Assembly (NCBI RefSeq): GCF_040954645.1
Contig: NC_092809.1
Coordinates: 65,844,141-65,908,140 of the forward strand
Origin: Diabrotica undecimpunctata
Lineage: Eukaryota > Arthropoda > Insecta > Coleoptera > Chrysomelidae
Length of the DNA: 64,000 bases
Direction: 5' to 3'
Made by a program: the position numbers and the translations under genes. How positions within the stretch are numbered: the stretch's first letter is position 1; the number at the start of each line of letters is the position of its first letter. The notes below the pieces were generated by a model. That model was not told where the DNA came from. It made no database searches and was given only the letters and a program-made list of their open reading frames with translations. This document shows positions 1-9,800 of the stretch, piece after piece.

Positions 1-570
1 GCTAATGTGAGCAAATATTGCTCCAGAGAAATAAAAGCACTTTAAGTTTATCGACTTATAATTAACTTATTTTTAGAGTAGAGAGGTTCAAAATGACCGT
101 AGCTGACTATACCATATCAAATAATTCTTTCTTTATCACACGTAAAAGAGAAAACCGTATTTATGGGAAAAAATGCCCGATTTCGGCGTAGAGAAATATT
201 TTATATATGAATTGAGAGTGTTGCCTCAAGGGCGTGTGAGAACGAACTAAAAAATAATACTTGGTGCGTAAAAGTGTAGATTACCCCTCTTGTATTTAGG
301 TGTGAAAACTATTTAAGAGGCTGTGGTGGCGCCAACAAGTCGGCTATTCCGAGCAAACTAGATATTAGTGAATATTTTACTTATTCTACACTAAGAAAAG
401 TGTAAAGAACTATATTTTTATTTTATATTTTAAAATGATATGTTCATTTCTGGAACATGCACTTTATGCTCACTCTTATAAAAATATGCAAAATTTGACA
501 TTTTTGCATTTTTTATGCATTATATGCAAAAGATGCAATTTGCATATTTGCCTAAGTCTAATTATTATCG
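1..570. other. AT-rich DNA, no gene seen
   Basis: No coding signal was recognised. At about 484-550 there is a dense cluster of ATGCAA/TTGCAT words on both strands, which looks like simple AT-rich drift or the end of an unidentified element. Confidence 0.5.
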
Positions 571-574
571 TTGG

Positions 575-735
575 TGTAGTTTCCAGACTTTTTCCATCGG
601 ACTTCTGAAAGGCCTATACTTGTATCTCTAATCTCTCCATTTCTATCATTTTGTTGTTAATTTTCCTGCTTTATAAATTGTTCTTATATTCCAAGTTGCT
701 ATGCGTTTTAAATCGCTTACACTAAATTTGTTTCT
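575..735 (-). pseudogene. AP-endonuclease fragment of a non-LTR retrotransposon
   Basis: Read on the minus strand, this stretch encodes a start resembling TWNIRTIYKAGKL followed by GLSEVRWKKSG. These are the N-terminal motifs of the apurinic endonuclease domain of RTE/L2-type non-LTR elements, often annotated as craniofacial development protein 2-like. There is a stop between the two blocks. The GC-rich stretch at about 740-805 would be 5' leader of the same element. The reverse transcriptase part is absent, so this is a dead fragment. The family assignment comes from motif recognition only. Confidence 0.5.
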
Positions 736-739
736 TCAC

Positions 740-1050
740 CCGGGGATTCTTCGCACCCCTGTCCCATTAAAGGGACGCCGGGCACTCGGGGCCACTGTTT
801 GATTTACGTCCATTTGTGGACGGTTAAATTTTCATTCTTGTTTAAATTATATATTAACAACTACAAAATAATATATAAATAAAAAAATAATTCATATAAA
901 TATTGAAATTTATCTAGATGAAATTAAAATTGTTTCATTTAAAAATAAATTTGTATAATAGATATAAGATAGGGTAGTACACAATAAGACAAAAAATACA
1001 TTTTTATTTCTGACATTAGCATTTTTATTTGGTCTACAAACTGAGTTAAC
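740..1050. other. Intergenic DNA without recognisable gene
   Basis: The first part (to about 805) is a GC-richer leader-like segment that probably belongs to the adjacent endonuclease fragment. The rest is AT-rich with no feature I can support. Confidence 0.4.
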
Positions 1051-2255
1051 CTGTCATCAATATGATTCTTTGCTTAATATAATCTGAAATTAATATTCCC
1101 TTATGAGCGAAGAAACAAAATATGTGATTATTTTTCTAACCATCTTCATCTGTCTCACTGAGTACTTTTGGTGGTACACAATGAGTAGCATTATTTTAAC
1201 ATTTTAATAAAATAACAAGCTTAGAGTTAAAATAAAAAACAGAAATGAAAGAAAATCCTAACGGATCTTAACACTGTAAAACATTAAATTAAATTTGAAA
1301 TAAGATGCAAGGCGCTTGTTTTGTTGATCTACTTATTGTGGTTTTAATAAAATTAATTCAACGTGTGATCTTATTACCGTAGCAATGTCTTTAACTAAAG
1401 AACAAATAAAGCAGCCTTAAGGCTTACCACTTTTTCTTAAAAATGACACTTGTAAATCATATTGTCTAATGTCTTGGGAACTTTAGCAACATAAAATATG
1501 TTGTTTTTAAATTTCACTTATACAAAACTATCAATGACAGTTTTTATACTAGTATTAATGCCATAATCGTCTTCCAACTGTAAATTTTCACGCTCATCGC
1601 AAGAAGAAACATCATTATTGATTAGTTCTTCTTTCTTCTTACCTCGTTTATTTGTTTATTTTTTTTTCTGTTTTCGTGCTGACCATTTTTTTGGTTGCTG
1701 CTTATAGTTTTTACTGATCTAAGTCAGGTGTGTTAGTTGTCATTGCACTCTTTTTAGTTTTTCTTGTCTTTACACTTTTCCTCTTTTCTGGTTTTGGAAA
1801 TCCTGTAAACTCGTAAGGGGAGATGAACAAACTTGAATTCGCAGATATTGACTTAGAGTTTTGAGATATTATATTGGTGTTTCATTGTCCTTGGTTGATA
1901 CTACTTGATTTTCAGGTGTCTTCGATGAGGAAAATACTCGTATAACTTAATTGGAAACTACAGTAGACATTTCTGTCGACTCTGGTTATAAATTTGACTT
2001 TTTAGTTTAATTTCTTCTATTAGTAACAAAACTTTTAATAAAGTCAGTTTCAGAAAAAATATATTTAATAATGGAAAACATTTCCGCTTTATTTAAACCT
2101 AACAGAATATTAGTACGTGTTGATGCTTTTATGTGCGTCTTTCCCACACATTTTGCTATTTGGTATATTAAAATAGGTTTACCAGGATAGCTCAGCAACC
2201 AGAAGTCTATATTGACATTTTAGTATGCTTTAAAAGGAGCGAAAATTGGGTTTGC
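1050..2255 (-). pseudogene. pogo/Tigger-like (jerky/CENP-B type) transposase C-terminal remnant
   Basis: The longest open stretch, 2007-2198 on the minus strand, carries SYPGKPILIYQIAKCVGK and then LLGLNKAEMFSIIKYIF and FVTNRR. This matches the conserved C-terminal block of pogo/Tigger DDE transposases (pattern YPG..+T.YQI....GKA....T..N...GF+KTGI.P.....F...DF). Further downstream on the same strand, across stops and frame changes, there is FTGFPKPEKRKS followed by KKSAMTTNTPDL, the basic tail that usually precedes the end of these proteins. The catalytic DDE core and the DNA-binding domain were not found. It is an inactive relic; the superfamily call is inference from motif order. Confidence 0.55.
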
Positions 2256-2319
2256 CGTTTGTTACAACAATGAGGAGGCAGAGTATGATTACACCATTAT
2301 TCTTTGCCAGTTGAACAAC

Positions 2320-2749
2320 TATACTTTTCTATCTTACTATACGGAATGGAAGCTTGGACATTGAAGAAACAACACATAAAGAAAATAGAAGCGTTCGAAA
2401 GGTGGTGTTACAGAAGAATATTAAAAATTCAGTGGGTTCAAAGGATTACCAATGCTGAGGTACTACGACGTCTAAATAAGGAGTTAGAAATTATGAACAG
2501 CATAAAAAGAAGAAAACTAGAATATTTGGGTCACATAACCAGAGGAGAAAAATATGAGCTGCTGAGAATTATTATGCAAGGAAGGATCCAAGGAAGAAGA
2601 AGCATAGGAAGAAGACGCATCTCCTGGCTGAAAAACCTTAGAGAATGGTTTAACTGTAGTTCACTACAACTTTTCAGAGCAGCAGCTAACAAAGTGACCA
2701 TAGCCGTTATGATATCCAACCTCCGATAGGAGATGGAACTTTAAGAAGA
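2320..2749 (+). mobile_element. 5'-truncated non-LTR retrotransposon insertion, family A
   Basis: The insert encodes the C-terminal part of an RTE/L2-like reverse transcriptase: [51 protein letters not shown] and [14 protein letters not shown] (ORF to 2729). The 3' end is GATGGAACTTTAAGAAGAA. It is bounded by a perfect 11-bp direct repeat, AGTTGAACAAC, at 2309-2319 and 2750-2760, the expected product of target-primed reverse transcription. Everything 5' of the thumb/C-terminal region is missing, so the copy was dead on arrival. The same family recurs at 16618, 28926 and 35401. Confidence 0.8.
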
Positions 2750-2760
2750 AGTTGAACAAC

Positions 2761-3150
2761 ATGATGTGTTACATAAATCTCGTGATTGTTGTAGATCAGT
2801 ATGGAACGTTTTCCAACTGAACTGTTGCTAAACTGGATGTAATGTCTGATAACGTCGACAAACAGCTCGCTATTCATTTATCCAATTGGGTTTGCCAAAC
2901 CCAGTGTGAAGCTCATTGTGTCATATTTTCCTTATAATGTCATTTCCTTGAAAAAAACCACGACGGGGGCAAAAACGTACTATTTGCACATACAATGACA
3001 TATGTAGTAATAAGAATACCCCTTTCATCGATACTATTCAGCTCTTTTACACCTTTCTCCGCCGCGACTTTCTTAGGTTTCTGCACTGTTGTTGTACTAG
3101 TCTTATCATGATTATAATCCTATTATTAAACACGACTGATTGGTTTATCT
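2761..3150. other. Intergenic DNA, nothing recognised
   Basis: No ORF or repeat signature could be supported here. A short inverted word (GGGTTTGCC at 2887 followed by AACCC) is too small to interpret. Confidence 0.4.
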
Positions 3151-3545
3151 TTGCCTGTATTCGATTATGAAAGTAAATGTTTTCGATGGTTTGTATAATA
3201 TTGATTGTTATTTATACATGGTTTCTTTTATACAGTAGGTGCAAGACATCTTCGACTTGGATGCGATCTAAAGCCTTTGTCAGGTCTATAAAATATAGAT
3301 ATGGTGGTTTATTGTACTTAATGACCTTTTCTGCGATTTGTCTTAGTACAAATACGGCATCTTCGTAAGATCTTCCGCATCTGAATCATTGGTATTCATC
3401 TGATAAAGTTGTTAGTTTACTGATTTTGTTGGTTAGGACTTTTGTGCTAAGCTTAAGAGCAGTGTTCAGTAGATTTACACCTTTATATTTTTCGAGGTCT
3501 TCTTTACCTTCTTTCCAGAACACGGGTATTATTATAAATCTCTAT
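3150..3545 (-). pseudogene. Reverse transcriptase fragment, non-LTR family B
   Basis: At nucleotide level this stretch is clearly similar to 37985-38300: both share a block reading GTCTTCGACTTGGATGCGAT or close to it, followed by the same order of sequence. On the minus strand it corresponds to the reverse transcriptase palm segment (Y..FIDLTKAFDRI and upstream). It is short, interrupted by stops, and has no flanking repeats I could find. Dead fragment. Confidence 0.6.
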
Positions 3546-3732
3546 TTAGAGTACAATTTAAGTGGAACATAAATATTTACATTTTCAGCAATACTGTAGG
3601 TTCCTGTACCCATCTCTTATGAAATTTTATACCCATCTACGTACCAGGTATAACACTGAGTTGTGTGTTTTCTCCGTTGCATCGCTCTCGTGGCTAAGTA
3701 TCTAACTAAAAAGGTCTGTTAGACATGTATCT

Positions 3733-4760
3733 TGTAACGAATATTTTGCCTACCACCCAGGGTATTATTATGGGGGTTAAAAATTGGGACAGAAATTATT
3801 GGGGGTGGAGATAGGACAAGCAAAATAAACGATACTTATGCGAACGGCACTCAGGGTTTATTTGGAGTAGCTGGGTCGTGGATAAGTTGAATAGCACGGG
3901 AGTTTGATTGGGGCAACTAAAAAAAATGAAATAAAGGGGTACTCACGTGAATCTCCTGGACAAATGGACAAACAAAAAAAGAATGGAAGAAACACAAAAC
4001 ACACTCTAGCTACTTAAAATAAGGACGCCGCTTCGAGGTGTTAAATTATAACGGTTACAACAACTAGTTGTAACTATTGAAATAATTATTAGAAATGCAA
4101 AATATACCTTTTTAAATGAAACTCAAAAAAGGGGGTATAACCTTTTTTCTAAATAAATAAAAAAATGGTTCAGAGAAATAAATCAAACATTTATTGTGTC
4201 TCACCACAAACAGTTAGAAAATATAGATGGCACAAAAAATACTATATTAACAGTTACAGAGATTTATACCAAAATAATAAAGAAAAAAAAACTTACATAT
4301 GTCCTAGCCATTTACAAACTCTAGGAGTTGGAGATTCCACATAAACTTACAAATGTTACTGCATGGAGCTTATCCTTCTGAGTTTTACTAAACTACTCTA
4401 AATTTCCTGTAACTGGACTTCACTGAAATTTCTGGGGGTAGAACTGGGCTTGAATGGAATTTCTGGGGGTAAAAACTGGACTTAAACTCTCTGTGTAACG
4501 AACACACGAACAAATTAATCTCCAAACTGCTAAAAAGCCTGGGATGACAACCAGGGAGAAACAAAACGAGGATGGAAACAACGATTCTTCCAAACCTCAC
4601 TTAAACTGCAACTATTAGCTGAACTGCTACTATACACTACATATTTTCCATGAAAAGGGAGGAACAACGAGGAACATTTCAAATTTCACGTAAAATTTTG
4701 GATTCTCACTGGGGTCGCTATCAGGGGCAGATGGAGTCAGATAAAATTAAATTATTAAAA
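3733..4760 (+). repeat. Dispersed repeat C, copy 1 (putative solo LTR)
   Basis: This starts with TGTAACGAATATTTTGCC and is homologous along its length to 22305 onwards: shared blocks include GGGGGTGGAGATAGG, ACTCAGGGTTT, TCGAGGTG, ACAACTAGTTGTAAC and AACTCTCTG followed by ACGAACACAC. The TGT start, the length near 1 kb and a polyadenylation-like AATAAACG downstream (about 4842) fit an LTR, but no internal retrotransposon sequence is attached and no duplication was defined. The ORF at 4388-4600 on the minus strand is not credible. The right end is approximate. Confidence 0.5.
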
Positions 4761-5044
4761 GAATTTTTTACTAAGAAGAAAAATTGTTTAATTTACTAAT
4801 GTTTGTATTTTGAGAACGATTTCCTAAGTGAAAATTGAAACGTCAATAAACGTACTTTAACGTTTAATTGTGGCTTATTCCCATCTAAATAGTAATTACT
4901 TTAAAAGTTTCCTATTAAAGCAGAAGACATGATTACGCAAAGGGTTGAATAAAATAAATATATGCATAATGCACTCTTAAGTTCAGGAAGCATTTACGAC
5001 CTAAGGGTAACAGTTTTCTAAAAACTGATAAAATTAATTTAAAA

Positions 5045-5048
5045 CGCG
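5045..5048 (+). repeat. Target-site duplication CGCG (left)
   Basis: The four bases CGCG directly precede the 5' LTR and recur at 12630-12633 directly after the 3' LTR. A 4-bp duplication is standard for Ty3/gypsy errantiviruses. Confidence 0.9.
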
Positions 5049-5282
5049 AATTACGATACATTAACCCCGATTGTCAGCAGTATTGCAGTTCAATAGTCCA
5101 GCCGATCAGCAGTTTCGACACATATTGCAGACAAGTTGTCATCAATTAATTTCATATAAATACTGTAAATTTTCATTTTAAAGTCAGTTGTAATTATATT
5201 AAATAAAGTGCTGTTACTCTGTCAGTTGTACCTTTAAAAGGGCCTTTTTAAAAAGTACCTTCGGGAGTGACAACCCTTAAGT
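5049..5282 (+). repeat. 5' LTR of errantivirus
   Basis: 234 bp, starting AATTACGATACATTAACC and ending ACAACCCTTAAGT. It contains an AATAAA signal at 5202-5207 and two TCAGTT words typical of insect initiators. It appears identical to 12396-12629. Confidence 0.93.
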
Positions 5283-5299
5283 GGCGCATTCAGTAGATT
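5282..5299 (+). other. Primer binding site for minus-strand synthesis
   Basis: TGGCGCATTCAGTAGATT begins at the last base of the 5' LTR. The TGGCGC start is the usual errantivirus primer binding site. It resembles the serine-tRNA type used by 17.6 and 297 more than the lysine type, but the tRNA was not checked by alignment. Confidence 0.75.
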
Positions 5300-5424
5300 A
5301 GTGGGAGAGTCTCCAGAAGATCCTCGTCGTTCTCAAACGTTTACCCGCTACCGAACCCAAATCCAGGGAAAACTGCAGCTATTTAACCCACGGATTCCAG
5401 GCAAATTGGCACAGAAACATATTT

Positions 5425-6867
5425 ATGAAGAAAGCTGAAAAGAAACTTAAAGAAGAAAAGAAACTTGTACCTAAAAGGAATGCATCCAAGCATCATCCTA
5501 TTACTGTAAGCAAATTTCATCTTATTTCTAATTCTAATATCAATTCACAAGTATCATCCTTTAGAATAAGCGATTCTCTTTCAACAATTTTTGAATCTAA
5601 TATAGAATCTAGTGAAAATATTAAACCAGATTTACATTTAGTTGATAATAATCATATTTTTAAAACCACAAATTTTTTTGAAATACCTTCTATAATTATT
5701 ACACCAGCATCCATTTCAAATAATTCTAATATGGCACCCATTTTTGATGTTAATAAAGACCTTTCTATCGTACCAGAGTACGACGGCAATCCAAATGAAC
5801 TCCACAATTTTATTGATGTTATTTCCATGCTTCTAAACCATTTCTGGGATCATACAAATCCCGAAAATTTTCAAAATCATATGCTTACCCGGGGAATTAT
5901 GAACAAAATTAAAGGAAGAGCCAGAGAAATTATTTCTGTATACGGCTGTAAAGACTGGCCGTCAATAAAATCAATTCTTGTCCAAAATTTTGCAGACCAA
6001 CGAAACGAAAACTCATTAACTAGAGATTTAGTTAACCTTCGGCAAGCTCCAAACGAAAACCCCCATCAATTTCATGAAAAAGTTATGAGTCTTTTAAATA
6101 CCATTTCAAATCATATTGAATTACACACGGAAAACGAGGAAGTTAAAAGAAGTAAAAAAGAATTTTTCCAACAACAAGCTCTAACCACATTTTTGGCAGG
6201 CCTAAGAGAACCCCTAGGATCAACGATTCGATCCATGAGACCACCCAATCTCGCTCTTGCTATCCAATATATTCAGGAAGAAAATAACATTAGATATCTC
6301 CAAAAAACTCATAATTATTCCTTGCCATCTTCTAATAAACCATCTGCGACTTCACAAACACAGAGATCCAATTTAACTCATACACCTGCTCCTACACGAT
6401 GGCAGCCTGAGGTGCCTAAGCCCCAATGGCCACAGCCATTCTTTAGACCAAATCAAATTCCTGTGCAACAACAATCATTCAATAATAGTCCAAGAGGGAC
6501 ATTTCAACCCCCTAGATTCCAACAAAATCATCAACTCACTCCATATGCACAAAATTCTAGGGCTAATCAACCCAATTTTCATAAACCAGTTCCATCTCAA
6601 TCATATAAGCCAACACCTATGAGCGTATCTACACGCCAAACCGGCTTTAATAGACCCCAATCTCAAAGAAACTTCCGCTTTCAACAAACTGCCAGCCCCC
6701 GATTCACCGTAGAAGAACTCTTTAATATCGAACAAGAGGAAAATAATTACGATGAAGGTATAGACAATGACACATACCCAGATTACACTTATTATGAGCA
6801 AGAAAGCCAAGAATATGAGGAAGATGTAAATTTTCAAACGTTTCAAGACGAAAAAGAAGAAACGTAG
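5425..6867 (+). CDS. gag: Errantivirus Gag polyprotein
   Basis: 480 codons with an ATG start about 143 bases after the 5' LTR; the leader holds no longer competing ORF. The product forms the capsid that packages element RNA in the cytoplasm. The middle (about residues 115-290) has the helical pattern of retrotransposon capsid domains, including GRAREII and FLAGLREPLG-type segments. Residues about 300-425 are rich in Pro, Gln and Asn, and the last 50 are acidic. No CCHC zinc knuckle is present, which is normal for errantiviruses. The stop TAG at 6865-6867 is followed immediately by a second TAG, and pol continues in the -1 frame. Confidence 0.9.
   Translation: MKKAEKKLKEEKKLVPKRNASKHHPITVSKFHLISNSNINSQVSSFRISDSLSTIFESNIESSENIKPDLHLVDNNHIFKTTNFFEIPSIIITPASISNNSNMAPIFDVNKDLSIVPEYDGNPNELHNFIDVISMLLNHFWDHTNPENFQNHMLTRGIMNKIKGRAREIISVYGCKDWPSIKSILVQNFADQRNENSLTRDLVNLRQAPNENPHQFHEKVMSLLNTISNHIELHTENEEVKRSKKEFFQQQALTTFLAGLREPLGSTIRSMRPPNLALAIQYIQEENNIRYLQKTHNYSLPSSNKPSATSQTQRSNLTHTPAPTRWQPEVPKPQWPQPFFRPNQIPVQQQSFNNSPRGTFQPPRFQQNHQLTPYAQNSRANQPNFHKPVPSQSYKPTPMSVSTRQTGFNRPQSQRNFRFQQTASPRFTVEELFNIEQEENNYDEGIDNDTYPDYTYYEQESQEYEEDVNFQTFQDEKEET
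6851..6855 (+). promoter_or_regulatory. Candidate -1 ribosomal frameshift site between gag and pol
   Basis: A run of five A lies four codons before the gag stop. The AAA codon at 6853-6855 can re-pair one base back. The pol frame is open upstream of this run, so a -1 shift here would join the frames. It is not a canonical X-XXY-YYZ heptamer, so the exact site is uncertain. Confidence 0.45.
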
Positions 6868-6872
6868 TAGAA

Positions 6873-9800
6873 TTGCATTCCTATGCCGACAAAAGAGAGC
6901 TTCCTTACATTAAAATTCAAAATCCCCCTCTTAAACTTCTTATTGATACAGGAGCCACTAAATCTTTCCTTAATCCTGATATAGCCAATAAATTCTACAA
7001 GAATAATATTAAATATGAACCATTTATCGTTACATCAATTTTTCAAAATCATTCACAGGATTATTGTGTAGAAATCCCAATTTTTCCCGAATTTAACTCC
7101 GATATTAACCTAAAATTTTATCTTTTCAAATTTCACAAGACATTTGACGGTCTTATCGGCCTAGATAATCTTAAACTTCTAAAAGCAAATCTCGATTTTA
7201 CCCAAGCTACTCTTACTACAGAGCATTCTATTCTTCCTATTAATTACTACGTCACAAACAAAGCCCAATTCTATACAGTCCAGCTAGAGCCCCAATCAAT
7301 TACCCAAGTTCGCTTACCAGTAAAGGAAACATCAGGTACAATCGTCATCCCAAGACAAGAAGTCGAAGGTGCCATCCTAAGAGAAACTCTCACCATTGCC
7401 TGTAATCAACTCGCCTGGACCGAGCTAGTCAATAACACCGATGAATACATCCAAGTAGAATTAACTGATCCCATCAAAAGTCAACCCATAAATCTCGAGG
7501 AATATCATATATATACGTCAGATATCATACCTACCGAAGACAGTAATCTAAAAGATGTCGATCCTCTCCTTAGAACCGATCATCTTAATACCGAAGAAGA
7601 ATCTCACCTAAGACGACTGTGCAGGAAGTTTGCAGAGATATTTCATCATCCAGACGATCCTTTAACATTTACTAACCAAATAAAGCACCATATACGAACC
7701 AAAGACGAAGTTCCAGTTTATACCAAGTCATATCGGTATCCACACATCCATAAAGAAGAAGTACGTAAGCAGATCACTTCGATGCTTGATCAAGGAATTA
7801 TCAGACCGAGTCAATCACCCTGGTCATCTCCAATCTGGGTCGTTCCAAAGAAACCAGATGCCTCAGGAAAAATTAAATGGAGAATAGTTGTCGACTACCG
7901 GAAGGTGAACGAGAAAACCATCGATGACCGATATCCAATTCCAAATATAACAGACATTCTGGACAAACTAGGACGCTGCCAATACTTCTCAACCCTAGAT
8001 CTAGCCAGCGGATTCCATCAAATTGAAATGGCCGAAGAAGATATCCAGAAGACTGCATTTAACGTTGAAAATGGCCACTATGAATACATGAGAATGCCGT
8101 TCGGACTCAAAAATGCACCCTCAACATTCCAGAGAGTAATGGAGAACGTACTAAAAGGACTAATAGGAGAAATATGTCTGGTCTACATGGACGACATTAT
8201 TGTATTTTCAACCTCTCTTCAAGAACATATGGTAAATCTTAAGAAAATTTTTGAAAGATTAAGAGAAACAAGATTTAAGATACAAGTTGACAAATGTGAA
8301 TTCCTTAAGAAAGAAGTCGATTTTCTAGGTCACGTCGTAACCTGCGAGGGAATTAAACCAAACCCGACTAAGATTAAAGCCATCATAGACTATCCTGTAC
8401 CAAAAACAACAAAAGAAATTCGAGGAGTTTTAGGATTACTTGGTTACTATAGAAGATTCATAAAGGACTTTGCCAAAATTACAAAACCACTTACCATATG
8501 TCTTAAAAAGGATGCAAAAATTGAACACACCGAAGAATTCTTAAACTGTATCAAAACCTGTAAAAGCTTATTGATTAATGAACCACTTCTGCAATATCCA
8601 GACTTCACTAAACCCTTTAACCTCACGACTGATGCAAGCAACTTCGCTATAGGAGCCATACTATCACAAGGTCCAATAGGAAATGATAAACCTATCGCCT
8701 ATGCATCCAGAACTTTAAATGAAACAGAACTGAAATATTCGACTATCGAAAAGGAGATGTTAGCAATTGTGTGGGCTACTAAATACTTCCGCCCATACCT
8801 TTTCGGACGAAAGTTCAAAATTTTATCTGACCATCGACCTCTACAATGGCTATTTTCACTTAAAGATCCAAACTCAAAGCTTGTCAGATGGAGATTAAAA
8901 CTGGAGGAATTTGATTACGAAGTAATATATAAAAAAGGCAAATCCAACACCAATGCAGATGCTTTATCCCGTGTCGAAATTCACACGAAAGAATTAAACA
9001 GTGTAGACGAGAATATGGAAGAAATAATGAAACTCCTCTCAAAAGATGACGATGATATCTCCATGATTAATCACCCCAGTTCCTTATCTGATCTGGAAGA
9101 ATTTCTAACCGACCCAGCCGAAGAGTCTCAAAAAACTTTGAATCCGTCAACCCCTTTAGGTGACTTAGATAAAATCATCCAAAAAAATCAAACTGCAACG
9201 TTAACTCCCGAAGAAATAAAGATAATAGACGAAATCCTACATGAAGACAGCAAACAGCAAAAATCTAAAGCTCAGCCATCAAACTCCCAATACTTACAAG
9301 AAGATAACGATACAGATGTAACCAAACATTCCACGGCAGAAAATCCAATAATGGGAATTCCAATTAGCGAGAAACCACTAAATTGTTACAATAATCAAAT
9401 AATTCTCAAGATAGTAAACTATAGCCCGGCGAAACCAATCATAGAGCAGTGTTTTGTAACAAAGAAGAGAATGTATGTCCAATTGGGAAAAAATGATCTT
9501 CACAACGACATTTTCCAGTTTTTCAAGAACTATATAGATCCGAAAAAGAAGTACGCCATTCTGTTCGAAAATGATGAACTCTACAAATCCCTATGCAATA
9601 TTCTACGAGAAACTTTTAAAAATTCCGCATTCGATCTTGTCAAATGCAACAGCCTCCTAGAAGATATAAACAGCACAGAGAGACAGAAAGAAATTATAGA
9701 AAACTACCATCAAGGGAAGACTAACCACAGAGGAATTAACGAAACCGAAGCTCAAATAAGAAAACGCTACTACTGGCCTACGCTAAAGAAAGACATCGAA

